From: DATARH01 sp050246595
Lineage (GTDB): Bacteria > Pseudomonadota > Alphaproteobacteria > ATCC43930 > CGMCC-115725
Assembly: GCA_050246595.1 (NCBI GenBank)
Contig: JBFWVT010000024.1
Location: 1 to 64,000, forward strand
Direction: 5' to 3'
DNA: 64,000 bases
A program made the translations under genes and the position numbers. How positions within the stretch are numbered: position 1 is the first letter of the stretch; each line of letters starts with the position of its first letter. The notes beneath the pieces were generated by a model. The model searched no databases and was not told where the DNA came from. It was given only the letters and a program-made list of their open reading frames with translations. Positions 35,558 through 44,705 of the stretch are shown here, piece after piece.

Positions 35558-35669
35558 CAGTTAAACAGCCGATTACGCATAAACAAATGGGGGCATTACT
35601 TCGTAATAAACAGGAGTACTATTCCGCCGCGTTTCAGCGCTGTTCCCGCCGCCGCCAGACCGCCTCCAT

Positions 35670-37730
35670 TCACGCCGGCCGCAGCCACACCGAAGTATCA
35701 TGGAACACGGCGCCGCCGCCGGGCAGACCGGGGTCGGCGCTGGTCAGCAGATTGATGCCGATCCCCTCCGCGAAGGCGTGGTTTGGCCACAGCCCCTCGA
35801 CGATCACGACGCGCTTCTGCATGCCGTCAAAGGCGCGGGCGTGGACGACGACACTGCCCTTGCCGTTGCCGATACGGATGCGGTCGCCGTCGCACGCCCC
35901 AAGTTCGGCCAGAGCGTCGGGATGGATCAGCGCGGTCGGCCGCCCCTCGCGGGCGATGCTGCCCGGCGTGTTGTTAAAGCTCGTGTTCAGGAACGAGCGC
36001 GACGGCGCCGGGACGAGCCGGAACGGAAGCTGCGGGTCGCCGTCGTCGATCACGGCGAGATGGTCCGGGAAATCCGGCATGCGTTCGTGTTCCGGCCCGA
36101 ACGGGCGCCAGTCCGAGCGGAAATGGAATTTCCTGTCGGCATGACCAAAACCGTCGAGGAAATGCCCGGTCTCAAACCCCGGCCAGCAATCGAGCCAGGT
36201 GCCCTCCTCGAATGCGTCCGGGCCGGGCAGACCGCTCGCACGCAGCGTGTGTTCGATCATCTCGAACGCGGTCATTGCAAAGCCGGGATGAGTCGCACCG
36301 AGCCGCTTCGCCAGACCGCAGACGACCTCGTGGTTCGACCGGCATTCGGCATGGGGCGGCAGGACAGCGCGCCCGATCTGCAAAAACGTGTGACCGCCGG
36401 CGGTGTAGATGTCGTCGTGTTCGAGAAACGTCGTCGCCGGCAGCACGATGTCGGCCATTGCGGCGGTTTCGGTCATGAACTGCTCGTGGACGCAGACGAA
36501 CAGATCGTCGCGCGCGAACCCCCGATGCACGAGCGCCGAATCGGGCGAGACGACCATCGGGTTCGTGTTCTGGATGAACAGCGCCGTGACCGGCGGCCCG
36601 TCGCCGAGATCGCGCTTGTCGCCGGTGAGGATCGGCCCGATGCGCGACTGGTCGAGGATGCGGGTGGCCGGGTCGAGCAGGTCGGACCCCTCGATCAGCG
36701 AGCGGTCGATCCGGGCGATGTTGTGCTGCGAATAGAGCGCGCCGCCGCCCTCGTATTGCCAGGCCCCGGTGACGGCCGGGAGGCAGCTCGCGGCGAACAT
36801 CTGCATCGCCCCGTTGCGTTGTCGCGTGAAACCGTAGCCGAGCCGCAGAAAGCTGCGCTTTGTCGCCCCGTAGAGCCGGGCGAAGTCGATAATCTGCGCT
36901 TCCGGCAAACCGGTGATCGCGGACGCCCAAGCCGGCGTGCGGCTTGCGAGATGGGCTTCGAGCCCAGCCGGGTCGTCGGTATGGCGCGCGAGATAGACGC
37001 GGTCGGCGTAACCCTCCTTGAACAGCACGTGCATCACGGCGCAGGCGAGCGCGCCGTCGGTGCCCGGCAGCAGCGCGAGGTGCATATCGGCCAGTTCGGC
37101 CGTCGCGGTGCGGTACGGATCGATGACGACCAGCTTGGCGCCGCGTTCCCGGCGGGCCTGCGTGATCCAGGTCATCACATTGACCTGGGTCGAGACCGGG
37201 TTTCCGCCCCAGACGATAATCAGGTCCGACTTCGCCATCTCGCGCGCATCGGCGCCGCGCTTCGCGCCGGCCCCGGCGAGCCAGCCGGCATCGGTCAGCG
37301 CGACGCAGATCGTCGAATTCTGTCGCGACCAGCGCATCGCGTGCCGCAGCCGGTGCTGCCCGTCGCGCTGCACCAGCCCCATCGTCCCGGCGTAGTAATG
37401 CGGCCATACGGTCTCCGACCCATGGCGCTGCACCGCGCGGGTCAGTTGCTCGGCGATCTCGTCGAGCGCGTCGTCCCAGGCGATCGGGACGAAGGCGTCA
37501 CGCCCCCTGCCCTTCTCGCCGACCCGCCGCAGCGGCGCCGCAAGCCGCTCGGGATGGTGCTGGCGCTCGGTATAGCGGGCGACCTTGGCGCAGACGACGC
37601 CTTGGGTGTAGGACTGGCCTTCGGCGCCGCGCACCCGGCCGATATGCGTCGGATCGATGCGTTCGACCGCCAGCGCGCAGGCGCTCGGGCAATCATGCGG
37701 GCAGACGCTGTAGGCAATATCGAGCGGCAT
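35670..37730 (-). CDS. molybdopterin oxidoreductase with [4Fe-4S] cluster
   Basis: This 686-residue DMSO-reductase-family enzyme has N-terminal cluster ligands Cys10, Cys14, Cys18 and Cys47 (CPHDCPSAC, then VVCAKV). The bis-MGD-binding regions include IIVWGGNPVSTQ and FIQNTNPMVVSPDS, and the C-terminal molydopterin-dinucleotide domain contains FLNTSFNNTPGS. No Tat signal is seen, so it is probably cytoplasmic. No partner electron-transfer subunit is adjacent. The substrate is unknown. Confidence 0.87.
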   Translation of the reverse strand: MPLDIAYSVCPHDCPSACALAVERIDPTHIGRVRGAEGQSYTQGVVCAKVARYTERQHHPERLAAPLRRVGEKGRGRDAFVPIAWDDALDEIAEQLTRAVQRHGSETVWPHYYAGTMGLVQRDGQHRLRHAMRWSRQNSTICVALTDAGWLAGAGAKRGADAREMAKSDLIIVWGGNPVSTQVNVMTWITQARRERGAKLVVIDPYRTATAELADMHLALLPGTDGALACAVMHVLFKEGYADRVYLARHTDDPAGLEAHLASRTPAWASAITGLPEAQIIDFARLYGATKRSFLRLGYGFTRQRNGAMQMFAASCLPAVTGAWQYEGGGALYSQHNIARIDRSLIEGSDLLDPATRILDQSRIGPILTGDKRDLGDGPPVTALFIQNTNPMVVSPDSALVHRGFARDDLFVCVHEQFMTETAAMADIVLPATTFLEHDDIYTAGGHTFLQIGRAVLPPHAECRSNHEVVCGLAKRLGATHPGFAMTAFEMIEHTLRASGLPGPDAFEEGTWLDCWPGFETGHFLDGFGHADRKFHFRSDWRPFGPEHERMPDFPDHLAVIDDGDPQLPFRLVPAPSRSFLNTSFNNTPGSIAREGRPTALIHPDALAELGACDGDRIRIGNGKGSVVVHARAFDGMQKRVVIVEGLWPNHAFAEGIGINLLTSADPGLPGGGAVFHDTSVWLRPA

Positions 37731-37739
37731 GCGAACGCC

Positions 37740-38123
37740 TCAAGAGTGACCGGGAAACAGCCGTAGAACGGCCAGGATCGTCGCGGCCTGCGCGAAGCCG
37801 ACGCCGATCATCCACTTTATCGTATCGCCGCGCGCCTGTTCGATCTTCGCTTCGAGCCGGGCCTCGGTTGCCTTCAACTCGCCGCGGACCTGCCCAATTG
37901 CCGCATCGAGTCGCAATTCCACAGCCTTCAACTCGCCGCGGACCTGCTCAATTGCCGCTTCAAGGCGCGCTTCGGCCGCTTTCAGCTCGGTGCGACCTGC
38001 TTCCACGGCCATCGTCAGGTCTGTCTTGGTCGCGAGCTGTTCGTCAAAATACTCGGCCAGCGCCTCGACCTGTTCGTCGCTGAACCCGGCGCGTTGCAGT
38101 TTCAGGATCGCCGATGCGGCCAT
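37740..38123 (-). CDS. DUF1640-like coiled-coil membrane protein
   Basis: This 127-residue protein starts with a helical segment (AGFSDEQVEALAEYFDEQLA), continues as a coiled coil made of 18-residue units such as LRLDAAIGQVRGELKA, and ends with one transmembrane helix (about 103-122). The pattern matches DUF1640/CCDC90-type proteins. The ATG at 38121-38123 has GAGAGG 5 bases before it. The repeats are visible as 54-base DNA repeats. It lies just upstream of the molybdopterin oxidoreductase on the same strand. Confidence 0.75.
   Translation of the reverse strand: MAASAILKLQRAGFSDEQVEALAEYFDEQLATKTDLTMAVEAGRTELKAAEARLEAAIEQVRGELKAVELRLDAAIGQVRGELKATEARLEAKIEQARGDTIKWMIGVGFAQAATILAVLRLFPGHS
37871..37978. 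repeat. 54-bp tandem repeat in coiled-coil gene
   Basis: The stretch cttcaactcgccgcggacct occurs twice, 54 bases apart, within near-identical 54-base units, and a third diverged unit follows. The unit equals 18 codons, one coiled-coil repeat of the encoded protein. Confidence 0.75.
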
Positions 38124-38138
38124 CAACACCTCTCGGGC

Positions 38139-38636
38139 CTAGATATCGCCCTGCTCGCCCGTGCCGTCAAACCCGGCGCACAGCGCGTCGAACCCGCCGG
38201 TCTGGCGCAGCGCCTCGGCGAGCGCGATCGCTCCGGCGACGGCGACATTCAGCGAGCGCGCCCCTTCCCGCATCGGGATTCGCACGCGCGCATCGGCATC
38301 CTCATGCACGAACTCGGGAACGCCGGCGCTTTCGCGGCCGAGCAGCAGCGTATCGCCGCCGACGAACGCGAAACGATGCAGGGGCATGCCGCCGCGCGTC
38401 GTCAACAGCACCAGACGGGAGTCGCGGTCGCGTCGAGCCAGAAACGCGGCCCACGAATCGTGGCGGTATATCGTCGCCCGGGCCGCATAGTCGAGCGCCG
38501 CGCGCTTGAAGCGGCGGTCGTCGAGGACAAAGCCGAACGGGCCGATCAGATCGACCGGAACGGCGAAACAGACGGCGAGACGCAGCAGCGTTCCGGTGTT
38601 CTGCGGGATATCGGGTTCGAACAGGGCGAGGCGCAA
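38139..38636 (-). CDS. trmL: tRNA (cytidine/uridine-34-2'-O)-methyltransferase TrmL
   Basis: This ~165-residue SPOUT methyltransferase methylates the wobble base of tRNA-Leu. The conserved start LRLALFEPDIPQNTGTLLRL, the FVLDDRRFKRAALDYA stretch and the knot motif MREGARSLNVAVAGAIALAE are clear. No ATG fits the family start; TTG at 38634-38636 does, although no ribosome-binding site is obvious. A longer open frame reaching 39380 is antisense to petA and not credible. Confidence 0.85.
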   Translation of the reverse strand: MRLALFEPDIPQNTGTLLRLAVCFAVPVDLIGPFGFVLDDRRFKRAALDYAARATIYRHDSWAAFLARRDRDSRLVLLTTRGGMPLHRFAFVGGDTLLLGRESAGVPEFVHEDADARVRIPMREGARSLNVAVAGAIALAEALRQTGGFDALCAGFDGTGEQGDI

Positions 38637-38810
38637 GAGCGGGTCCGGCGGAGGCTTGCAAAACCGGGCGGCAGTATCGCACCAACGCGCCGACCGGCCG
38701 GTTTGCTGCCATTTTATGCGGCAGTCTGTCACATAGTTCGGTTGATTCAAGCGTATAGCTTCCCTCTGCGGCGGCTGCCGGGGGCCAGCAGCGCAGACAC
38801 GGGGTATTTG

Positions 38811-39365
38811 ATGGCCGATACGGCGGACTCGCACATTCCCGAGGCCCATAACGGCGGCACGCGCCGCGATTTTCTTCTGCTGACCGCCGGCGCGCTCGGT
38901 GCGGTCGGCGCCGCGATCGCGGTCTGGCCGTTTATCGACACCCTCAACCCGGCACGCGATACGCTGGCGCTGGCGACCACCGAGGTCGATCTGACGCCGA
39001 TCCAGGTGGGTCAGCGGCTGACCGTGCCGTGGCGCGGCAAGCCGGTCTTTATCGACCATCGCACGCCGGAAGAAATCGCCGCGGCCCGGCAGGTGGATGT
39101 CTCGGCACTGCCCGACCCGCAACCGGACGAGGCCCGCGTCAAAAAGCCGGAATGGCTGGTCATGATCGGCGTGTGCACGCATCTCGGCTGCATCCCGCTC
39201 GGCCAGAACCCCGGCGACAACCGCGGCGATCTGGGCGGCTGGTTCTGCCCCTGCCACGGGTCGGTCTATGACACTTCCGGCCGGATTCGGCAGGGTCCGG
39301 CGCCACAGAACCTCGTCATACCGCCCTACGAATTCGTCTCCGACACGTCGATCAGGATCGGCTAG
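38811..39365 (+). CDS. petA: ubiquinol-cytochrome c reductase, Rieske iron-sulfur subunit
   Basis: This 184-residue subunit of the bc1 complex is exported by Tat (TRRDFLLLTAGALGA) and anchored by its N-terminal helix. The 2Fe-2S ligands lie in CTHLGC (122-127) and CPCHGS (146-151). The ATG at 38811 gives the expected length; the open frame continues far upstream but overlaps trmL on the other strand. It is the first gene of petABC. Confidence 0.96.
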   Translation: MADTADSHIPEAHNGGTRRDFLLLTAGALGAVGAAIAVWPFIDTLNPARDTLALATTEVDLTPIQVGQRLTVPWRGKPVFIDHRTPEEIAAARQVDVSALPDPQPDEARVKKPEWLVMIGVCTHLGCIPLGQNPGDNRGDLGGWFCPCHGSVYDTSGRIRQGPAPQNLVIPPYEFVSDTSIRIG

Positions 39366-39373
39366 AAACGCCC

Positions 39374-40684
39374 ATGGCAAGAACTTCAGGCGGCACGCCC
39401 GAGGCCGAGGGAACCATTCACCACCCCGCCGGCTGGCCCGACACGCCGATCGGACGGTCGATCCAATGGATCGACTACCGTCTGCCCATCTTTACCGCCT
39501 TGCGCGCCGATCTCGTCACCTATCCGGCGCCGGTCAACCTCAATTATTGGTGGAACTTCGGGTCGCTCGCCGGGATCATCCTGGTCATCATGATCGCCAC
39601 CGGCGTGGTGCTGGCGATGCATTATACCGCGAACGCCGATCTCGCCTTCGATTCGGTCGAGCGCATCATGCGCGACGTCAATTACGGATGGCTGCTGCGC
39701 TACATCCATGCGAACGGCGCGTCGATGTTTTTTCTGGTCGTCTACATCCATCTGTTTCGCGGCTTGTATTACGGTTCGTACAAATATCCGCGCGAGCTGT
39801 TGTGGATTCTCGGCGTTGTCATTCTGCTGCTGATGATGGCGACCGCGTTCATGGGTTATGTGCTGCCCTGGGGTCAGATGAGCTACTGGGGCGCCACCGT
39901 CATCACCAACCTGTTCTCGGCGATCCCGCTCATCGGCGATTGGATCGTGACGCTGCTGTGGGGCGGGTTCACGGTCGCCAACCCGACGCTGAACCGGTTC
40001 TACTCGCTGCATTATCTGCTGCCGTTTGTGATTGTCGCGGTGGTTTTCCTCCATCTGATGGCGCTGCATCAGCACGGCTCGGGCAACCCGCTCGGCATCG
40101 ACCGGCGCGGACCGCAGGATTCGATCCCGTTCCATCCGTATTACACGATCAAGGATATGTTCGGGCTGCTGGTGTTCCTGTTGTTCTTTGCCTTGTTCGT
40201 CTTTTACGCCCCGAACACTCTCGGCCATCCTGACAACTATATTCCGGCCAACCCGATGGTGACGCCGGCGCATATCGTGCCGGAATGGTATTTCCTGCCG
40301 TTCTACGCCATTCTGCGCGCGGTGCCGGACAAGTTTCTCGGCGTCGTGGCGATGTTCGCGGCGGTATTCGTGCTGTTCATCGTGCCGTGGCTCGATACCT
40401 CGCCGGTGCGCAGCGCGCGGTTTCGGCCGATTTACCGGATCATCTTCTGGCTGTTGGTGATCGATACGATCGTGCTGGGCTGGGTCGGCGCCAATCCTCC
40501 CGAAGGCATCATGGTCACGATTGGGCAGATCGCGACGTTCTATTACTTCCTGCATTTCCTGATCCTGATGCCGCTGATCGGGAAGATCGAGAGACCGCGA
40601 CCATTGCCGCTCAGCATAAGCACCGCCGTACTCGAACGTGGCGGCGCGCACCCGGCGCATGCCGGGCGCGTCGAAAGAGCCTGA
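39374..40684 (+). CDS. petB: cytochrome b of the bc1 complex
   Basis: This 436-residue membrane subunit carries the two b hemes and both quinone sites. Eight transmembrane helices, the heme-His regions (LLRYIHANGASMFF, FYSLHYLLPF) and the Qo-site PEWY motif in HIVPEWYFLPFYA are visible. The C-terminal tail of about 30 residues is longer than usual. It starts 8 bases after petA and ends 1 base before the cytochrome c1 ATG. Confidence 0.97.
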   Translation: MARTSGGTPEAEGTIHHPAGWPDTPIGRSIQWIDYRLPIFTALRADLVTYPAPVNLNYWWNFGSLAGIILVIMIATGVVLAMHYTANADLAFDSVERIMRDVNYGWLLRYIHANGASMFFLVVYIHLFRGLYYGSYKYPRELLWILGVVILLLMMATAFMGYVLPWGQMSYWGATVITNLFSAIPLIGDWIVTLLWGGFTVANPTLNRFYSLHYLLPFVIVAVVFLHLMALHQHGSGNPLGIDRRGPQDSIPFHPYYTIKDMFGLLVFLLFFALFVFYAPNTLGHPDNYIPANPMVTPAHIVPEWYFLPFYAILRAVPDKFLGVVAMFAAVFVLFIVPWLDTSPVRSARFRPIYRIIFWLLVIDTIVLGWVGANPPEGIMVTIGQIATFYYFLHFLILMPLIGKIERPRPLPLSISTAVLERGGAHPAHAGRVERA

Positions 40685-40685
40685 C

Positions 40686-41465
40686 ATGTTGAAGCGAGTC
40701 ATTATCGCGGCGACCGTCGCCTGCATCGCAGCCTTTGGCGGGGGCACGGGACCGGCGCGCGCCGCCGAGGCACCCCCCGTCCCCGACCAGAACTGGTCGT
40801 TCGAGGGGGTATTCGGCACCTTTGATCGGGCCGCGATGCAGCGCGGCTTCCAGGTCTACAAGGAGGTCTGCGCCGTCTGCCACAGTCTCAAATATGTGGC
40901 GTTCCGCGACCTTCAGGCGCTTGGCTACAACGAGGAGCAGGTCAAGGGCATCGCCGCGGCATGGCCGCAGCAGGTCGTCGACGGCCCGGACGATACCGGC
41001 CAGATGTTTCAGCGCCCGGCGCGGGCGTCCGACCGCATTCCGAGTCCGTTCCCGAACGATCAGGCGGCGCGGATGGCGAATAATGGTGCTCTGCCGCCCG
41101 ATCTCTCGCTGCTCGCAAAAGCCCGGGTCGGCGGTCCCGACTACCTGTACGCGCTGCTGACAGGATATGTGCCGGCTCCGCCCCAGGTTCAGGTGATGCC
41201 GGGCATGTACTACAACGCATTCTACCCCGGGCATCAGATCGCGATGCCGCCGCCGCTCAACCCGGACCAAGTCACCTTCGCCGACAATACCCCGGCCACG
41301 GTCGCGCAGATGTCGCACGATGTGACGGCGTTTCTGATGTGGGCGGCGGAGCCGAACCTCGAAGAGAGGCATCGCACCGGCTTCAAGGTGATGCTGTTCT
41401 TGCTGGTTACGACCGGCGTGTTCTATGCCGCAAAGCGCAAGATCTGGTCGCGCATTCGCCATTGA
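40686..41465 (+). CDS. petC: cytochrome c1 of the bc1 complex
   Basis: This 259-residue heme protein has a cleavable signal peptide (MLKRVIIAATVACIAAFGGG, cleavage near ARA-AEA), the heme motif CAVCH at 62-66, the MYYNAFYPGHQIAMPPPL region with the probable axial Met, and a C-terminal membrane anchor (about 238-252). It is encoded separately from cytochrome b, unlike the fused fbcH of some rhizobia. Confidence 0.96.
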   Translation: MLKRVIIAATVACIAAFGGGTGPARAAEAPPVPDQNWSFEGVFGTFDRAAMQRGFQVYKEVCAVCHSLKYVAFRDLQALGYNEEQVKGIAAAWPQQVVDGPDDTGQMFQRPARASDRIPSPFPNDQAARMANNGALPPDLSLLAKARVGGPDYLYALLTGYVPAPPQVQVMPGMYYNAFYPGHQIAMPPPLNPDQVTFADNTPATVAQMSHDVTAFLMWAAEPNLEERHRTGFKVMLFLLVTTGVFYAAKRKIWSRIRH

Positions 41466-41558
41466 TTACGGGTCGATCGATAGAGTGGGACGACCCGGCA
41501 AGAGCCGGAACCCGTCACTCCGGTTCCATAGCGGCAACAGCCCAAGCATGGCCGTATC

Positions 41559-42437
41559 ATGAACGGACGAACCATCGGCATCATCGGCGGCAGCGGTCTT
41601 TATCGGATTGACGGATTGACCGATATCGCCTGGCGCCGGGTGGAAACCCCGTTTGGGGCAACATCGGACGAATTCTGTTTTGGCACGCTCGACGGGCACA
41701 AGGTGGTTTTTCTGCCGCGGCACGGTCGCGGGCATGTATTGCCGCCCTCGGCAATCAACTTTCGCGCCAATATCGACGCGCTGAAACGCTGCGGCGTGAC
41801 CGATATCGTCTCGCTGTCGGCGGTCGGCAGTCTGCGCGAGGATGTCGCGCCCGGCGATTTTGTCGTGATCGACCAGTTCGTCGATCGCACCGTTGCTCGC
41901 GACAGGAGCTTCTTCGGGCCGGGCTGCGTCGCGCATGTCTCGATGGCGGCTCCGGTCTGCGGCCGCATCGGCGATGCGCTCCTCGCCGCGACGGCGCAGA
42001 GCGGTCCGCCGACAAAACGCGGCGGCACCTATCTTGTCATCGAAGGTCCGCAATTCTCGACACTCGCCGAGAGCGAACTTTACCGCTCCTGGCGCTGCGA
42101 CGTGATCGGGATGACCAATATGCCGGAGGCTAGGCTCGCCCGCGAGGCCGAGATTTGCTATGCAACGGTGGCGATGGTCACCGACTACGATTGCTGGCAC
42201 CCCGGTCACGACGCAGTGACGGTCGAGATGATCCTGTCGGTGCTGGACGCCAATGCCGCACGCGCCCGCGCGCTGGTGCGCCAGGTCGTGCCGCTGCTGG
42301 CGCGCCATGCCGGGCCATGTCGCCAAGGATGCGACCATGCGCTCGACAATGCCGTGATCACCGCTCCCGAGAACCGCGACCCGGCGCTGCTGGCCCGGCT
42401 CGACGCGGTCGCGGGCCGCGTTTTGAACGGGAAATAA
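41559..42437 (+). CDS. mtnP: S-methyl-5'-thioadenosine phosphorylase
   Basis: This 292-residue purine nucleoside phosphorylase-family enzyme splits methylthioadenosine to adenine and methylthioribose-1-phosphate in methionine salvage. Diagnostic stretches are IGIIGGSGLY, FLPRHGRGHVLPPSAINFRA, SLSAVGSLRED, and IGMTNMPEARLAREAEICYA. MTNMPE places it with MTA rather than inosine/guanosine phosphorylases. It follows petC by 93 bases. Confidence 0.93.
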   Translation: MNGRTIGIIGGSGLYRIDGLTDIAWRRVETPFGATSDEFCFGTLDGHKVVFLPRHGRGHVLPPSAINFRANIDALKRCGVTDIVSLSAVGSLREDVAPGDFVVIDQFVDRTVARDRSFFGPGCVAHVSMAAPVCGRIGDALLAATAQSGPPTKRGGTYLVIEGPQFSTLAESELYRSWRCDVIGMTNMPEARLAREAEICYATVAMVTDYDCWHPGHDAVTVEMILSVLDANAARARALVRQVVPLLARHAGPCRQGCDHALDNAVITAPENRDPALLARLDAVAGRVLNGK

Positions 42438-42704
42438 GACCGGCCGAACAATTCCGGGAGTGACGATAGCCGACCGGGCCTGCTCAGCCGCTGCATCGCG
42501 CCGATGCGCCCCGAGCGAGTCGGTGACAGGCGTGGACTCAGGTGACCGCCGAGCCGCGCCGGTCGTGTGCCGTCTCGATTGATCGGTGGCCGGTGAGATG
42601 ATTTTTGCGGTTTCGGCAATTCCGGAACCCCTGTTCGGCACACTCCTCGGTTGCAAGATCCTGTGCGAGCCGTTACCGATCCGGTCCGTTGCTTCCCGGT
42701 TTAC

Positions 42705-44627
42705 ATGATGCAAGCAGACGATAGCAGACCCGGTCCATCGGAGCGCCGATCAGAAGTGGCGCGAGCGCAGGGGCGGCCTCCGGTCGGCATCATTTTGTTG
42801 CGAAGACTCCATCGAGCGTGGCGCCACTTTCGGCGTGGCGGCCCCATGGCGCTTCTGCACAAAATTTTTCCGCAGTTGCGGAAGCTGCGGACTTACCGGA
42901 ATTGGGTCCGGCGCTACGACACGCTTCGCCCGGCTGATCGCAAAGCGATCGCGGCCGCGATTACCCGGATTGCCGACCCGCCCCTCGTGTCGGTGGTGAT
43001 GCCCGTCTATGAAACACCCGAACGGCATCTTGGGGCCACGATCGAATCCGTGTGTCGCCAATTATATCCGCATTGGGAATTGTGCATTGCCGATGATGCA
43101 TCGCCCTCTCCGCAGGTTCGCACTGTAATCGAAACCCACCGCGCTCGCGACACGCGGATCAGGGTCGATTATCGCAACACCCGCGGCGGCGTCTCGGCCG
43201 CCAGCAACAGCGCCTGCGCCCTGGCGCGCGGGCAGTTCGTCACGTTTCTCGATCCCGAAGACATCCTGCCCGAGCATGCGCTCTATGTCGTCGCCGCGAG
43301 CGTCGCGGACAACCCGGAAGTCGATCTGATCTTCACCGATGAAGACAAGATCACTCCCGACGGAATACGTTTCGATCCGTGGTTCAAATCGGATTGGAAC
43401 CCCGAGCTTATGCTGTCGCAGAACGCCTTTTCGCATCTTGGCGTATATCGGCGCAGTCTTCTCGATAAAATCGGCGGGTTCGACTCTGATTTCAGCGCCG
43501 GGGCGCATTATGATCTTGTGCTGCGGGCCAGCACGCGGACGCCGCCGCAGCGCATCCGGCATATCCCGATGATCCTGTATCATCGGCGTGCGGAACCGGA
43601 GTTAATACCCGGCGCAGCAGTTGCGGAAGACACCAACCGCGCCGTCGGAAACCATCTTGCACAATCGGGAATACAAGCTGCGGTGACCGCGAGCCCATGG
43701 CCGAGCCTCCACCGCATACGTTATTTTCTGCCCCGGCCGGTACCCGGGGTCTCGATAATAATTCCGACCAGAGACCGCCTCGACCTGATGCGGCGCTGTA
43801 TGAATGGACTTCTTCAAAACACGGAATACGAGAATTTTGAAATCATCATTGTCGATAACGGCAGCGTCGCGCCGGAAACCCATGATTATTTCGCCGCACT
43901 ATCAGCAAACATGCGGGTAAGGATTTTACCCTATCCCGGTCGCTTCAATTATTCTATTATCAACAACCTGGCCGCACGCCAGGCGAGGCATGGTATACTC
44001 GCCTTGCTGAACAACGACATCGAGGTCAAGCAACCTGCCTGGCTGCGGGAAATGGTGTCGTATGCGGTCCGCCCCGAAATCGGCGCGGTTGGCGCGAAAT
44101 TATACTATCCCGACAACAAGATTCAACACGGAGGCGTGATTGTCGGATTAGGAGCGGGCGCGGGCCATGCGTTTCGTAACTTCGACCGCGACGATAGCGG
44201 CTACCATCAAAGATTGCGTCTCGCTCAAGATTTCTCAGCAGTCACGTCTGCCGCGATTGTCCTCCGTCGTGAAGTATTTGATGCTGTTGGGGGGTTTGAT
44301 GAAAATCTTCCGCTGTGGTTCAACGATCTCGATTTTTGCCTGCGCATACGCCAACAGGGCTATCGCATCGTGTGGACGCCCTATGCGGAGCTGTACCATT
44401 GGGAATCACGTTCGGTAGGCGCTGAGCGGTCGGCAGAAAATGCCGCGCTCTTTCAGAAAATGGCCGCATACATCGCGGAGCGATGGGGCGGCGTACTGGA
44501 GGAGGATCCGTTCTACAATCCCAACTTGGCCCGAGATCGTGAAGATTTTAGCCTGGCTTTTCCACCTCGTATCGTGCCGCCGTGGCGTCGACAGTCGGGA
44601 CGCGAGTTCCGCTCCACACTCGTCTAA
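42705..44627 (+). CDS. two-domain family 2 glycosyltransferase
   Basis: This ~640-residue protein has two GT-A glycosyltransferase domains in tandem. The first (about residues 88-310) begins VSVVMPVYETPERHLGATIE and has a DED motif in IFTDEDKI. The second (about 350-600) begins VSIIIPTRDRLDLMRRCMNG and contains LLNNDIEV and the LWFNDLDFCLRIRQQGY acceptor region. It likely adds two sugars to a lipid-linked glycan at the cytoplasmic membrane face. The start is uncertain: ATG 42705 or 42708 keeps the usual N-terminal helix, while ATG 42846 would remove it. GC falls towards its 3' end. Confidence 0.85.
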   Translation: MMQADDSRPGPSERRSEVARAQGRPPVGIILLRRLHRAWRHFRRGGPMALLHKIFPQLRKLRTYRNWVRRYDTLRPADRKAIAAAITRIADPPLVSVVMPVYETPERHLGATIESVCRQLYPHWELCIADDASPSPQVRTVIETHRARDTRIRVDYRNTRGGVSAASNSACALARGQFVTFLDPEDILPEHALYVVAASVADNPEVDLIFTDEDKITPDGIRFDPWFKSDWNPELMLSQNAFSHLGVYRRSLLDKIGGFDSDFSAGAHYDLVLRASTRTPPQRIRHIPMILYHRRAEPELIPGAAVAEDTNRAVGNHLAQSGIQAAVTASPWPSLHRIRYFLPRPVPGVSIIIPTRDRLDLMRRCMNGLLQNTEYENFEIIIVDNGSVAPETHDYFAALSANMRVRILPYPGRFNYSIINNLAARQARHGILALLNNDIEVKQPAWLREMVSYAVRPEIGAVGAKLYYPDNKIQHGGVIVGLGAGAGHAFRNFDRDDSGYHQRLRLAQDFSAVTSAAIVLRREVFDAVGGFDENLPLWFNDLDFCLRIRQQGYRIVWTPYAELYHWESRSVGAERSAENAALFQKMAAYIAERWGGVLEEDPFYNPNLARDREDFSLAFPPRIVPPWRRQSGREFRSTLV

Positions 44628-44705
44628 GGCAGGTTCCGACAAATCGGCTTGCTCCCGCTCTTGTTGTAAGCAGCGCAATAAGGATGCAATCTCACCGGAA
44701 ATATT

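Noticed and set aside
35700..37766. A 688-codon open frame on the plus strand
   Set aside because: Antisense of the molybdopterin oxidoreductase; the minus-strand protein has all cofactor motifs.
38637..39380. Extended N-terminus for TrmL
   Set aside because: The upstream part is antisense to petA and lacks similarity; family length and the conserved start support the TTG at 38636.
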